Source: Streptomyces sp. SAT1 (GTDB lineage Bacteria > Actinomycetota > Actinomycetes > Streptomycetales > Streptomycetaceae). From it: a DNA stretch of 64,000 nt. The notes below the pieces were generated by a model that was not told the DNA's origin, did not search any database, and was given only the letters and a program-made list of their open reading frames with translations. Location: assembly GCF_001654495.1 (NCBI RefSeq), contig NZ_CP015849.1, forward strand, positions 6,489,001-6,553,000. The letters are read 5' to 3'. Positions 25,888 through 37,100 of this stretch are shown here, in pieces (within the stretch, counting starts at the first letter, position 1; each line of letters opens with the position of its first letter). The position numbers were made by a program, and so were the translations under genes.

Positions 25888-27468
25888 TCACGTGGCCGGC
25901 AGTGACACCGTGCCGTAGAGCGTCCAGTGGTCGGAGTGCCCGGAGCCCGAGGAGACGGAGCAGTTCCTGACGGGGGCGTTCTTCGGGGCGAAGATGTAGT
26001 CGATCTTCCGGGTCGGCTTGCCGCCCGAGGCGTTGGCGGTGGGCGCCCCGGTCCGCTTCGCGTCCGGGTCACCCTGCTGGCCGCATTCGAGGTACTTGTC
26101 GTAGACGGGGTCCAGCGCCTCGCTCGGTCCGCCCTCCTTCGGGCCGGCCTGCGGATACGGCGGCACCAGATTGAAGTCTCCGCCGAACACGACCCGGTAC
26201 CCCTTGGCCTCGTACGTCCTGGTGATGTCCAGCAGTTGCTGGGCCTGACGCTTGCGCCAGGTGCCGTCGGGGTCCTCGTAGAGGTAGCCCGCGCTCAGGT
26301 GAGCCGTGCAGGCGGCGACGGCGCGCGAGGGGAGGACGGCGCACACGGCGGTGCGCTGCTCGTACTTGAGGTTGTAGGTCGGCGAGACCAGGTCGTAGCG
26401 CTTGTACCAGACGTTCTCGTCGGGGACCGCGATGGCGACGCCGTACGCACCGCGGTCCGCCACGACGTTGTCGTTCTTGTCCTTGATCGCGCACTGCTTC
26501 TGGATCAGTGGACCGTTCGCGTCACCCTCGTTGTGGATGGGAGCGAACCGGACGTCCCACTGCCTGCCGGTACCGCCCTCGCCCACCGGCTTCTCCAGCA
26601 TCTCCTCGACACGCTTGGCGTGCTTCTCGCAGAACTCCTGGAAGAAGATGACGTCCGGCAGCGCACCGGACCCGCTGCGCAGGTGAGCGCTGATGTCGGA
26701 GTTCAGCTCCGCGTAGCCCGCCAGACCGCCGCTCCAGGCGCAACTGCGGTTGTTCGCACACAGGTTCCAGGTCATGACGTTCAGGTCCGAGGCCGCCGCG
26801 GAACCGGCCGCGGGCATGTCGTGCGTGTCACTGGCGAGGGTGCCGGCGACGGGCTCCAGCACGAACTTCTCCCACGACCCGGCGGAGGCGGCCCGAGCCC
26901 GCAGCTCTCCGTCGTTGTCGTCCCCCAACTCCGCCGAGACGTACTTCAGTTCCTTCTGGGCGTCGGTGGCCGTCCCGTCGTTCTGGGCCTTCTCGCTCGC
27001 CTGCAGCGTCACGACGACCGAACCGCGGGGCGAGTCGGGCAGGACGGCGTCGTCCAGATAGTGGGGGATGAACTGCTGCCACTGGCCGAGGCGGACGCCC
27101 CTCGCCCTGAGCATCCCCTTCTGGTCACCGCCGTCGGCGAACTCGGCCGAGGCGAAGAAGCCCGTGATCTCGGAGCGGAACCCGATCGTCCTGCCCGCGT
27201 GGTTCGTGTGCAAGGTGAACCGCTCCCAGGTCCCCGGCTGGTCCGCCGAGGCCCGCAGCCGCCATTCCTTGGAGTCGGCGTCATGAAGCCGCACCGACAC
27301 GTACTTCCGGTTCGCGAGCGACCTCAACGCCCATTTCTGCCCGGCCGACTTGGCGACGGCATCGGCGTCCGCCGACACAGCCGTCGCACTGGCCGGGCCG
27401 GCCGAGAACAGCAGCAGACCTGATATCAGGACACAGAAAGCCGCGACTGTGTTCACAAGGCGTCGCAC
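25888..27468 (-). CDS. Secreted endonuclease/exonuclease/phosphatase-fold protein with beta-trefoil-like N domain
   Basis: The product has 526 residues. GTG 27468 follows GAGGGG and opens a Sec signal peptide (VRRLVNTVAAFCVLISGLLL, cleavage near ASA). Residues about 35-215 hold two repeats beginning ALRSLANRKYVSV and containing WERFTL/WEKFVL, as in fascin-like or ricin-like beta-trefoils that bind ligands. The EEP (DNase I/exonuclease III-like) domain follows. It has MTWNLCANN, the metal Glu in FFQEFCE, HLSAGY, GGDFN, KIDYIF, and the final catalytic GHSDHW. Substrate could be nucleic acid or a phospho-ester such as sphingomyelin. All catalytic motifs are intact. Confidence 0.85.
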   Translation of the reverse strand: MRRLVNTVAAFCVLISGLLLFSAGPASATAVSADADAVAKSAGQKWALRSLANRKYVSVRLHDADSKEWRLRASADQPGTWERFTLHTNHAGRTIGFRSEITGFFASAEFADGGDQKGMLRARGVRLGQWQQFIPHYLDDAVLPDSPRGSVVVTLQASEKAQNDGTATDAQKELKYVSAELGDDNDGELRARAASAGSWEKFVLEPVAGTLASDTHDMPAAGSAAASDLNVMTWNLCANNRSCAWSGGLAGYAELNSDISAHLRSGSGALPDVIFFQEFCEKHAKRVEEMLEKPVGEGGTGRQWDVRFAPIHNEGDANGPLIQKQCAIKDKNDNVVADRGAYGVAIAVPDENVWYKRYDLVSPTYNLKYEQRTAVCAVLPSRAVAACTAHLSAGYLYEDPDGTWRKRQAQQLLDITRTYEAKGYRVVFGGDFNLVPPYPQAGPKEGGPSEALDPVYDKYLECGQQGDPDAKRTGAPTANASGGKPTRKIDYIFAPKNAPVRNCSVSSGSGHSDHWTLYGTVSLPAT

Positions 27469-27623
27469 GCCGTCATCCCCTCGTAGGAAACAGTGGGAAA
27501 CAGTAGGAACTGCAGGAAACATGCAGGGCCGGGTCGCCGGAAGGCCAGGACCTGACCCCGGGCAACGCACCTGGCCCCGGCCCACCCTACGGGGGCGGGC
27601 CGGGGCCAGGGACGTGAGGAGCG

Positions 27624-30600
27624 TCAGCCGAATGCCTTGACCGTGTTCCAGTTCACCGACAGCACGATCCGCACCGCGGCGTTGGTGTTGGTCCGCGACG
27701 GATGGTAGATCCGCGTGGCGCCGTCGGAGGAGAAGCGGGCCCAGATGTCCGGGATGCCGTCCCCGTTGACGTCCGGGATACCGATGGCCGTGGGCACCTT
27801 GGCGTCGGTCCAACTGGTGCCGTACGGCTCGTCCTTGCCGGTGAGCGAGTTGGCGGCCAGCTTGAGCGACGTGAGGTCGACGCTGCCGGCGACGGAACCG
27901 GGCTTGCCCTGGCGGTCGTACATCGCGCCGGTGTCCAGGTTGCGCCACAGCAGGTCGGGCGTCTTGTCACCGTTGATGTCGGCGACGTTGACCACCTCGC
28001 GGCGGCCCCAGGCGTCGTCGTTCATCAGCGTGGCGGTCTGGAACGTCGCGCCGGTGTAGCCCGTCAGCGTCCACAGCTGCGCACCGGACCGCAGGACCAG
28101 GTCGGGCAGCTTGTCGCCGGTGATGTCGCCGACGGCCATGATCTGGGTCCACGTCGACGGTGCCGGGGTACCGGAGGGCAGGCGGACCTCCAGGCGCTTG
28201 GTGACGTCGAAGCTGCCGTAGCCGTCGCCCGGGTAGAGCCAGAACCGGCCGTCCGGGGAGACCGCGAACAGGTCGGTGACACCGTCACCGGGGTAGGTGT
28301 CCTGGTAGTGCGCGATCAGGGCGGCCTTGCCGGTGGCCGCGTCGTACCAGTACCCCTTCGGGTCGCGCTGCTCGCCCGCCTTCCTGGTGCTGTCGTAGGA
28401 GGCGGTCAGGCAGTTGTACAGGTCGCCGTCGTCGCCGCCCACGCAGTTGCGCAGGTTGCCGTTGGCGTCGACGATCATCAGGTCCGGCTTGCCGTCGCCG
28501 GTGGCGTCCATGGGACCGTCGGTCTTGTCGCGTGGCGGCACGTAGAAGGTGTAGTCGGTGCGCTTGCTGGCGTTGCCGACGTTGTCGTAGGCGTACACCT
28601 GGAGGGTGTTGGGGCCGGCGTGCGCGGGAGCCAGCGCGCTGACGGTGGCCTCGCCGTTCTTCGCGGTGACGTCGACGGGGTTGTTGCCCTCGATGGACCA
28701 GCGGAACTTGGTCGCGCCGGTGGCGCTGAAGGTCACCGAGCCCTTGTCACCGAACTTGATGCCCGACCAGTTGTCCTGCTCGCTCGTGGCCTCGGGGAAG
28801 TCCGTGCTGTCGACGGTCGGCTGGGGCGGGGCACTCGCGTCGATGTTGATCCGGCAGGGATCGCTGCCCGGAGGGAAGAACGACGAGGTCAGGCCCTCGG
28901 AGTCCTTGGAACGCACGTCCCACGAGTAGGTGGTCTTGTCCTCCAGGGGGAACGTGGCCGGGATGGTCACGGACGCCGTGCCGCTCGCGTTCGGCGTGAC
29001 GTCGGTGGGGTTCGGGACCGTGCCGCCGGTCTTCCAGAAGCGGAACTGCAGCTTCTGGAGGTTGCTGTCGGGGTCCTTGCCGGTGGCCGTCAGGACGATG
29101 TTCGTCTTGCCGACGGTCACGCCCGAGCCACCGACGGAACAGGTGCCGCCGGGGTTGGACTTGCCGCCGGTGGGCTCGGACGGAGGCCGGTTGTAGACGA
29201 CCTCCAGGGTGGCGCTGGTCGCCTTGAACTTGCGCCAGGTCTGGTTGTCGCCCTCGGTGCCGGGGGCGGCCCGCATCCCGAGAGTGATGTTGGACCAGCC
29301 GCCGGTCGCGCCCTTCTGGGCGGCGTCCTTGACGTTGAAGCTCTCGTATTCGTCGGGGCAGGAGCTGGAGGACCAGCCGTGCGCGAAGGACCGCTTCTCC
29401 TGGACGGTGGACCAGCTGGGCTGCTTGTTCCACGTCGTGCCCGAGGAGATGGCTCCGGTCAGGACGACCTCGAAGTCGCGCTTCGTACAGGACCAGGAGT
29501 GGTTGTTCAGGACCTTGAAGTGCGCCGAGGAGATCTTCGCGTCCGTGATCTTGGAGTTGTAGTTCATCCGCCAGAACGACCGGGCGGTGCCGTTGGTCTC
29601 GCTCTCGTGGCCGACGCGGGCGTCGGACGTGCCGGAGGAGAAGTTCGTGCCGTCCCAGAAGCTGGTGTTCGGGTACGGCTTGTACGCCACGGTCCAGGCC
29701 TGCCAGCCGGTGTTGAGGGGCGGGTCGACGAAGACCGGGTACGTCGTGTCGGCGGCGGTGAACAGGCCGGTCTTCGCGGCCTGCAGGCCCAGGCGCGCGC
29801 TGCCGGTGCCGTCGCCGTCGAGCCGCACGGGCACAGGAGCGCTGTGGGCCCCGGGCTCGATGCCCGTCAGGCCGGACAGCTTCAGCACATCGGCGGAGGT
29901 GGCGACGGAGGTGCGCGGGGTGCTGTCCTTGCCGGCCTCGGCCAGCTCGGGGTCGCGGCCCGCGGAGTCCCAGGCGAACGGGGTCGGGATGGATCCGATC
30001 TCCTTGCCGGACTTGTCCTGGACGACCACATGGCTGCCGCTCTTGTCCTGGCGGAAGCGGGCCGTCGCCGAGCGCAGCCCGTAGGTCACCGTGGCGAGGG
30101 CCTCGGAGCGGGCGGCCTCCTTGTTCTTGACGATCAGCAACTGCGCGAAGCCACCCTCCTCGCGGGCGACCAGCAGCAGGTCGACGCCCGGCAGCACCTC
30201 GGGGTACAGGGCGCGCGGTCCGTCGAGGACCGGTTCGGGCAGGGCGCCGGGCCAGGTGTAGGCGACGGTGTCCCCGTCGATGTCGACCTCGGCCAGCAGC
30301 GTGTCGTGGACCTTCGGGCTGTCGTCGCTGTCGACGAGTGGCCGGCGCGTGAAGGAGCGATCGGCGTGGGCGCCCTTGGTACCGCTGGAGAAGCGGATCG
30401 GGTGGGCGGCGTTGACGGGCTGGACGCCCAGGTTGCGCGGGGCGTTCGGCACCCGGCGCAGCCGGTTGTCGATCGGCGCCCAGGCGCCCGTCGCGGTCTT
30501 CGCCCTGGTCGGCGTGGCCGTGATGACGGTGCGCAGTCGGCCGTCCGGCTGCGCCCAGGTCTGGGAGGTCGCCGTGGTGGCGGTCTCCACGAGGACCTGC

Positions 30601-30824
30601 TTGCGGGTGCGCCGGGCCTCGGCCTGCGCGGCGCTCTCGTCACGCGGAGGCGTCGACGCGGGGTGCGCGCCGGTGGCCTTGCGCGCTTGCGGGGGTGGGG
30701 CTCCGTCAGTTTGCCACCAGGGCAACAGAGCAGCGGTCAGGGCGGCCAGCACGAGGCCGAGGGTGAGGGCCAGCCTGGTGCGCGTGCGCACGAAGGGGCT
30801 GAGAAAACGATGCGGCGCGGACAC
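27624..30824 (-). CDS. Large secreted FG-GAP/VCBS-repeat protein
   Basis: This 1066-residue extracytoplasmic protein starts at GTG 30824 with a signal anchor/peptide (RTRLALTLGLVLAALTAALL). The N-terminal half is beta-rich and contains DNRLRRVPNAP and FSSGTKGAH segments, which resemble those in other actinobacterial RHS-linked secreted proteins. Middle Ig-like or fibronectin-like domains include TYSWDVRSKDSEG. The C terminus holds several calcium-binding FG-GAP/VCBS blades: DATGDGKPDLMIV, DITGDKLPDLVL, DINGDKTPDLLW and DVNGDGIPDIW. It diverges from the RHS toxin gene with a 372-bp shared upstream region, so it may be a partner, carrier or surface receptor for that system. The partnership is inferred. 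Confidence 0.8.
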   Translation of the reverse strand: MSAPHRFLSPFVRTRTRLALTLGLVLAALTAALLPWWQTDGAPPPQARKATGAHPASTPPRDESAAQAEARRTRKQVLVETATTATSQTWAQPDGRLRTVITATPTRAKTATGAWAPIDNRLRRVPNAPRNLGVQPVNAAHPIRFSSGTKGAHADRSFTRRPLVDSDDSPKVHDTLLAEVDIDGDTVAYTWPGALPEPVLDGPRALYPEVLPGVDLLLVAREEGGFAQLLIVKNKEAARSEALATVTYGLRSATARFRQDKSGSHVVVQDKSGKEIGSIPTPFAWDSAGRDPELAEAGKDSTPRTSVATSADVLKLSGLTGIEPGAHSAPVPVRLDGDGTGSARLGLQAAKTGLFTAADTTYPVFVDPPLNTGWQAWTVAYKPYPNTSFWDGTNFSSGTSDARVGHESETNGTARSFWRMNYNSKITDAKISSAHFKVLNNHSWSCTKRDFEVVLTGAISSGTTWNKQPSWSTVQEKRSFAHGWSSSSCPDEYESFNVKDAAQKGATGGWSNITLGMRAAPGTEGDNQTWRKFKATSATLEVVYNRPPSEPTGGKSNPGGTCSVGGSGVTVGKTNIVLTATGKDPDSNLQKLQFRFWKTGGTVPNPTDVTPNASGTASVTIPATFPLEDKTTYSWDVRSKDSEGLTSSFFPPGSDPCRINIDASAPPQPTVDSTDFPEATSEQDNWSGIKFGDKGSVTFSATGATKFRWSIEGNNPVDVTAKNGEATVSALAPAHAGPNTLQVYAYDNVGNASKRTDYTFYVPPRDKTDGPMDATGDGKPDLMIVDANGNLRNCVGGDDGDLYNCLTASYDSTRKAGEQRDPKGYWYDAATGKAALIAHYQDTYPGDGVTDLFAVSPDGRFWLYPGDGYGSFDVTKRLEVRLPSGTPAPSTWTQIMAVGDITGDKLPDLVLRSGAQLWTLTGYTGATFQTATLMNDDAWGRREVVNVADINGDKTPDLLWRNLDTGAMYDRQGKPGSVAGSVDLTSLKLAANSLTGKDEPYGTSWTDAKVPTAIGIPDVNGDGIPDIWARFSSDGATRIYHPSRTNTNAAVRIVLSVNWNTVKAFG

Positions 30825-31045
30825 GGCGGCGGTCTACTCCCGTGGGGACCTGGGCGGATGGGCATGGGCGCGCACACGATCACATGATCTGCACAGCTGG
30901 TCCACGTGTGAAGAATTTATGAATCCGTGACGAACGCATGGGCCGGAGTTGGTCGCCGCTTGACGATGCGTCATGTGCGGCTTTTGGCCGCCCGGAGTGC
31001 GGCCTTTGCGGCGGATATTCATGGCCTTGTCGACTTGTTGCCCGT

Positions 31046-31067
31046 AGGTGTCGATCCGCTGACACCT
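31046..31067. promoter_or_regulatory. Inverted repeat upstream of RHS gene
   Basis: AGGTGTC-GATCCGCT-GACACCT has 7-bp perfect arms and an 8-bp spacer, 130 bp before the RHS start. It is the only clear dyad in the 372-bp divergent region (30825-31196), which is also less GC-rich than the flanking genes and must hold both promoters. Confidence 0.4.
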
Positions 31068-31196
31068 GTCCCGTGACGCGGATCACTTACATCGATGGAA
31101 CCTCCGAGGATCGATCTTGAATTGTGTGGCGCTCATGACAGAGGGTGCGGAGTCATCTGTCGTTTTTCTTCGTATGCCTTGGTGGGGTCGACGCGT

Positions 31197-34100
31197 ATGC
31201 GCGCTCAAAGTCCACCGTCGTGGCTGAGGCGGTTCCGCCCGGCGACGACGGAGTCACAACGACGGCGCCGCCGGCAAAGCCGCGCGGCGACCGTCCTTCT
31301 GTTGTCCACGACCTTGCTGGTGACCAGTCTCGGCCCGGAGGCGTGGGCGATACCCGGCCCCGGCATGAGCCGGGAGGAGGTCAAGCTCCCCGATCTGCCC
31401 GTCCCCACCGCGCTGGACGCGGACGAGGAAGCGGAGAAGAACCTCACCACCGCGCCCGAGGTCCCCGTCACGCCCTACACCCCGAGCGCGGTCACCCCGT
31501 GGTCCCAGGACAGCGGTGTCGCCACCCTGACGGCCGACACCGCACCGGGCACCACGGTCCCGGTCGACGACCTGCCGATCGCGGTGGGCGTGCCCGAGGG
31601 CGCCGACCCGGCCGCCATCGACGGCGACTGGAAGGTCGACCTGGCCGCGCCGTCCGCCTCGCAGGACGCCGGCGTCTCCGGCATGATCATGAAGGTCACG
31701 CCGCCGGCCGACGCCGATCCGGCCGCGCAGGTCTCGATCGCGGTCGACACCGCCGGCTTCGCCGACCTGTACGGCACGCAGGCCGCCTCACGCTTCGGCA
31801 TGGTCCTGCTGCCGAACTGCGTCATGGACAGCCCCGACAGCGGAGACTGCGCCGCCGACGGCGGTACGACCACCATGTCGGGCAAGACCGAGAAGCGGCC
31901 CGAGCGGCTGCGCAGCTCGGTGAAGGTCGTCGCCGCCGCCAAGGCACCGACGAAGTACAAGGCATCGAAGAAGGCCACCCGGCACCAGATCCTCACCGGC
32001 TCCGTGCCGGTCGGGGCCCTGCTCGCGCACGACACCACCGGCACGAGCGCCTCGGGCGCCTCGGTCCGGACCGCGTCGTACCGCGACGGCGATGTGCTGC
32101 CGGTGGTGGACGCCTCGGGTCCGCAGGTCATCGGCGCGATGGACACGGGAGCCTCCGCGGGCGGCGACTTCACCGCGTCCCCGCTGCTGTCGTCGGGCGC
32201 CTGGGCGGCCGGCTCCTCCTCGGGCGCGTTCACGTACTCCTACGACGTGCAGGTGCCGCAGACCGCCGGCGGCCCGATGCCGAAGATCTCCCTGGGCTAC
32301 TCCTCCCAGTCGGTGGACGGCCGCACCTCGGCCACGAACAACCAGGCCTCCTGGATCGGTGACGGCTGGGACTACAACCCCGGCTCCATCACCCGGACGT
32401 ACGCCAACTGCCGTGAGGACTCGAAGAAGAGCGGGTCCAACAACAAGACGCACCGCACCGCCGACCTGTGCTGGGGCTCGGACAACGCGACCCTGTCGCT
32501 GGGCGGGATGACCACCGAGCTGGTCTGGGACAAGGACAAGCACGAGTGGTTCACCGCCAACGGCGACGGCTCGAAGATCGAGCGCCTCACCGACGCGGGC
32601 AACGGCAACGGCGCCTACAAGGGCGAGTACTGGGTCGTCACCACCCGTGACGGCACCCGCTACCACTTCGGTCTCAACAAGCTGCCCAACTGGACCTCGG
32701 GCCAGCCGACCACCGACTCGGTGCTCACCGTGCCGGTCTACGGCAACCACGAGGGCGAGGACTGCTACAAGGCCGGCGACTGGGTCCACTCCGCCTGCAC
32801 GCAGGGCTGGCGCTGGAACCTCGACTACGTCGAGGACATCCACGGCAACGCCATGTCCCTGTGGTGGAAGAAGGACCAGAACTACTACGCCCGCAACTTC
32901 GACTTCAAGGCGCCGGTCGTCTACGACCGCGACGGCTGGCTCGACCACATCGACTACGGCCAGCGCAAGGACACCCTCTTCACCGCCACCGCGCCGGCCC
33001 GGGTGAACTTCACCGTCGAGGAGCGCTGCCTGCCCGAGGGCGGACTGACCTGCTCCGACGCCAACTTCGAGGACAAGGACCCGGGCAAGTACCGCATCTG
33101 GTACGACACCCCGGCCGACCTGAACTGCAGGAAGGTCACCTCGACCTACAAGACGAAGTGCTGGAACGCCGGCCCCTCCTTCTGGAGCCGCAAGCGCCTG
33201 ACGCAGATCCAGACCTCCGCGCAGCGCCGTACCGACACCACGGCCCGTCAGGTCGTGGACCGCTTCACGCTCACCCAGAACTTCCCCGTCCTCACCTCGG
33301 GCCCGAACACGGCGCTGTGGCTGGAGTCGGTGCAGCGCACCGGCTTCGCGCGCAACGGCAGCACCGACAAGAGCGTCGCGATGAACGCGGTGCGCTTCGA
33401 GCCCACCGTCGACGACATGCCGAACCGGGTGATGCGCGGGCAGAACGATCCGCGGCCCGGCTTCTCCCGGCCGCGCATCGGACGCGTCATCAACGAGTAC
33501 GGCGGCGAGACCGTCGTCACCTACAAGCAGCCCACCGGCGACTGCGCCACCGGAACCGGCCTGCCGGGCAAGGGCTCCGCCGCCCTCAAGACGAACACCC
33601 GGCTGTGCTACCCCTCGTTCTGGTCCCCGGACCCCGAGGTCGAGGACATCGACTGGTTCCAGAAGTACGTCGTCGACTCCATCGAGGAACTCCCCAACGT
33701 CGACGGGGCGTTCGCGACCAAGACGTCGTACACGTACAAGAACCCGGGCTGGAAGCTCGCCGAGCAGGAGTTCACCAAGAAGTCGACCCGCACGTACTCG
33801 CAGTTCGCGGGCGTCGAGCAGACCACGGTGATCACCGGCTCCGAGGATCCCTCGATCGGCTCCAAGCAGTCCAAGTCGGTGACCCGCTTCTTCCGCGGCA
33901 TGGGCGACAGCGTGTCCATGAAGGACATCACCGGCACCGAGATCGCCAAGGACCGCGAGGCGTTCGCCGGCCGCATCGCGGAGGAACTGGACTACGACAA
34001 GGCCACCGACGCCGACACGGACTGGGTCTCCCGCTCCGTCACCGTCCCGGAGGCCACCGAACTGGCCCACCGCGACCGCGACGACGGCCTGGACCCGCTG

Positions 34101-37100
34101 CGCGCCTGGCGCGTCACCGAGCCGGACGAGATCGCCTACACCAAGTCCTCCGGCACCAACAGTGACGACACCCGCACCGAGCGGACCGTCAAGACCCACA
34201 CGACGTACGAGACGGCCTACGGCCTGCCCGTCCAGGTCGAGTCCCTCGGCGACACCGGCAGGACCGGCGACGAGTCCTGCACGAAGTCGGAGTACGTCCA
34301 CAACACCAAGAAGAACCTGATCGGCCTGACCAAGCAGGTCCTGATCTCCCCGACGACCTGCGTCGCGGCCGACTTCACGAACCTGTCGACGCTGTCCGGC
34401 GGCACCCGCACCGCGTACGACGGGCAGGCGTACGGCGCCGCGCTCGCCGACGCCACCGAGGGCGAGGCGTCCGAGACCTGGTCGGTCAACGGCGAGGGCA
34501 CGGGCTGGCAGTCCGACGGCACGTCCGAGTTCGACGACATCGGCCGGGTCACCCGCACCACCGACCAGGACCACAAGACCGCCGGTCTCATCACCTACGA
34601 GCCCGCCCGCGGCCAGGTCTTCAAGGTCACCGAGACCAACGCCCTCGGCCAGTCCGAGATCCGTGAGATCGAGCCCGGTCGTGGCACCACGACGAAGACG
34701 ATCGACGCCAACAACCACGTCACCCAGGCCGAGTTCGACCCGCTGGGCCGCCTCGAGAACGCCTGGGCCGCGGACCGGCCGCCCGCCGACGGCGCCGTGC
34801 CCGACTTCCACGCCGTCTACACGGTCCCGCAGTACAAGGAGGGCGAGGACCGCAAGCCGTCCTACGTCACCACCTACTCGCGCGGCTACAACGACCGTGT
34901 CGAGACCTCCGTCACCCTCTACGACGGCCTCGGCCGCGAACGGCAGACGCAGGAGGAGGCCGACGGCGGCGGCTGGCTGATCACCGACACGCTGTACAAC
35001 AGCTCCGGTGAGGTCTGGCAGACCAACAACGCCTATCTGACCTACGACGCCAAGCCCGGCGAGCTGTTCACACCGCTCGCCGACACCGCCGTCCCGAACA
35101 TCACCCGCTACACCTACGACGGTTCGGGCCGGGTGCTCCAGGAGACCCCGGTCCTCAAGGTCGCGGACCCGCTGACCGGCGAGACCCAGTCCAAGGAGGT
35201 CCCCGAGCGGGCCACCCGCTACGAGTACGGCCTGGACTGGTCGAAGGTCGACAACCCGCAGGGCACCTCCGACTACCGCGTCTTCACCGACGCGCTCGGA
35301 CGCACCTCGCGCGTCGACACCTTCAACGCCGACGCGCCCGGCGGCTTCACGTCGATGCGCTACCAGTACGACCCCCGCGGGCAGCTGGTGAAGGCGGCCA
35401 ACTCCGCCGACGCCGCCCACCCGTGGACGTGGACCTACGACCACCGGGGCCGGCTCGACACGGCCACCGACCCGGACGCCGGGGCCACCAAGACCACGTA
35501 CGACAACCACGACCGCGTCCTCACCACGAAGAACGCGCGCGGCACCGTCGTGTGGAACGGCTACGACCAGCTGTCGCGGCCGACCGAGCAGCGCCTGGAC
35601 AGCGCGTCCGGCACCCTGCTCTCCAGCCTCACCTACGACCTGGCGCCGGGCGGCAAGGGCATGCCCTACACCGCCACCCGCTACACCGACGGCCAGGCGT
35701 ACACCCAGCAGGTCAACGGCTACACCAAGGACTACCAGCCGACCTCGACCACGCTGAGCCTGCCGAGCACCCTGGCCGCCACCTGGGGCCTGGACGAGTC
35801 CTACACGTACTCCTACAAGTACGCCGACAACGGTGTGCTGGAGGAGTCCACGCTGCCGAAGGTGGGCAAGCTGGACCAGGAGAGGATCGTCGTCCGCTAC
35901 AACAAGGACGGCAAGCCCCTCTCCGTCTCCGGCAAGGACTGGTACGGCTCCGAGACGGTCTACGACCCCTACGGCCAGGTGCTGCGCTCCACGCTCGGCG
36001 CCCAGCCCTACCGGGTCTGGACGCAGAACACCTTCGACGAGTCCAGTGGTGAGCTGAAGGACCAGCAGGTCTTCCGCGAGAAGAGCGACGACAAGACCCT
36101 CGTCTCCGGAAACCTCGTCTCCAAGCGGTCGTACACCTACGACCCGTCGGGCAACGTCACCTCCATCCAGGAGGCGGCCACCGGCGTCGACGAGCGCCAG
36201 TGCTTCGTCTACGACCCGCTGGGCGAGCTGAAGACGGCCTGGACCTCCAAGGACCAGAGCTCCTGCACCGGTCCGAAGAACAGCGACGGCACGCTCAACG
36301 TCGCCGCGGGCAAGGACGGCTCCGGCTACTGGCAGGAGTACGAGTACGACCTGCTCGGCAACCGCACCAAGCTGACCGAGAAGGACCTCACCGGCGCCAC
36401 CGCCAAGGACGCCACGACCACCTACGCCTACGGCAAGGCCGACGGCACCCAGCCGCACACGCTGACCAAGGTGTCCAAGACCTACACCACGCCCCAGGGC
36501 GCGCAGGTCAAGGCCGAGGCGGAACGCCTGTACGAGCTGACCGGCGAGACCAAGTCCGTCACGTCCGTCGAGAACGGCGACAAGCAGGAGCTGTCCTGGA
36601 CGTACGACGGCAAGGTCGAGCGGATCAAGGGCGCGGGCAGCGGCGGCAAGACCCCGTACGTGGGCCTCGCCGACAAGTGCCTGGACCTGAACGGCGGCCT
36701 CACGGAGGCCGGCCGGAAGATCGAGCTCTACACCTGCAACGCCTCACCGGCCCAGAGCTGGCGCTTCGTGCCCTCTCCGGGCGCGGCCCAGACCGACGGT
36801 GACCGGGGCACGCTGACCATCTACGACAAGTGGTGCCTGCAGCCGGCCGGCAGCACGGCGGGGTCGGCGCTCCAGTTGCAGAAGTGCGACGGCTCGGCCG
36901 GGCAGGAGCTGAAGCGGAACGCCTCCGGGCAGCTCACGCACATCGCCTCGGGCCTGTGCCTGGCGGTCCAGGACGCGAACTCGGCGGACTCCACCCCGAT
37001 CGTGCTGGCCACCTGCGACAGCACCAAGGCGGCCCAGGTGTGGCTGCCGCAGAACGACACCCGCTACATCTACGGGCCCAGCGGGGAACGCCTGCTGACC

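Noticed and set aside
31788..36458. A very long minus-strand open frame (over 1500 codons) opposite the RHS gene
   Set aside because: It is a by-product of strong third-position G/C on the plus strand. Its translation is Val/Gly/Arg/Leu-rich without any domain. The same holds for the long frames opposite the collagenase and mut genes.
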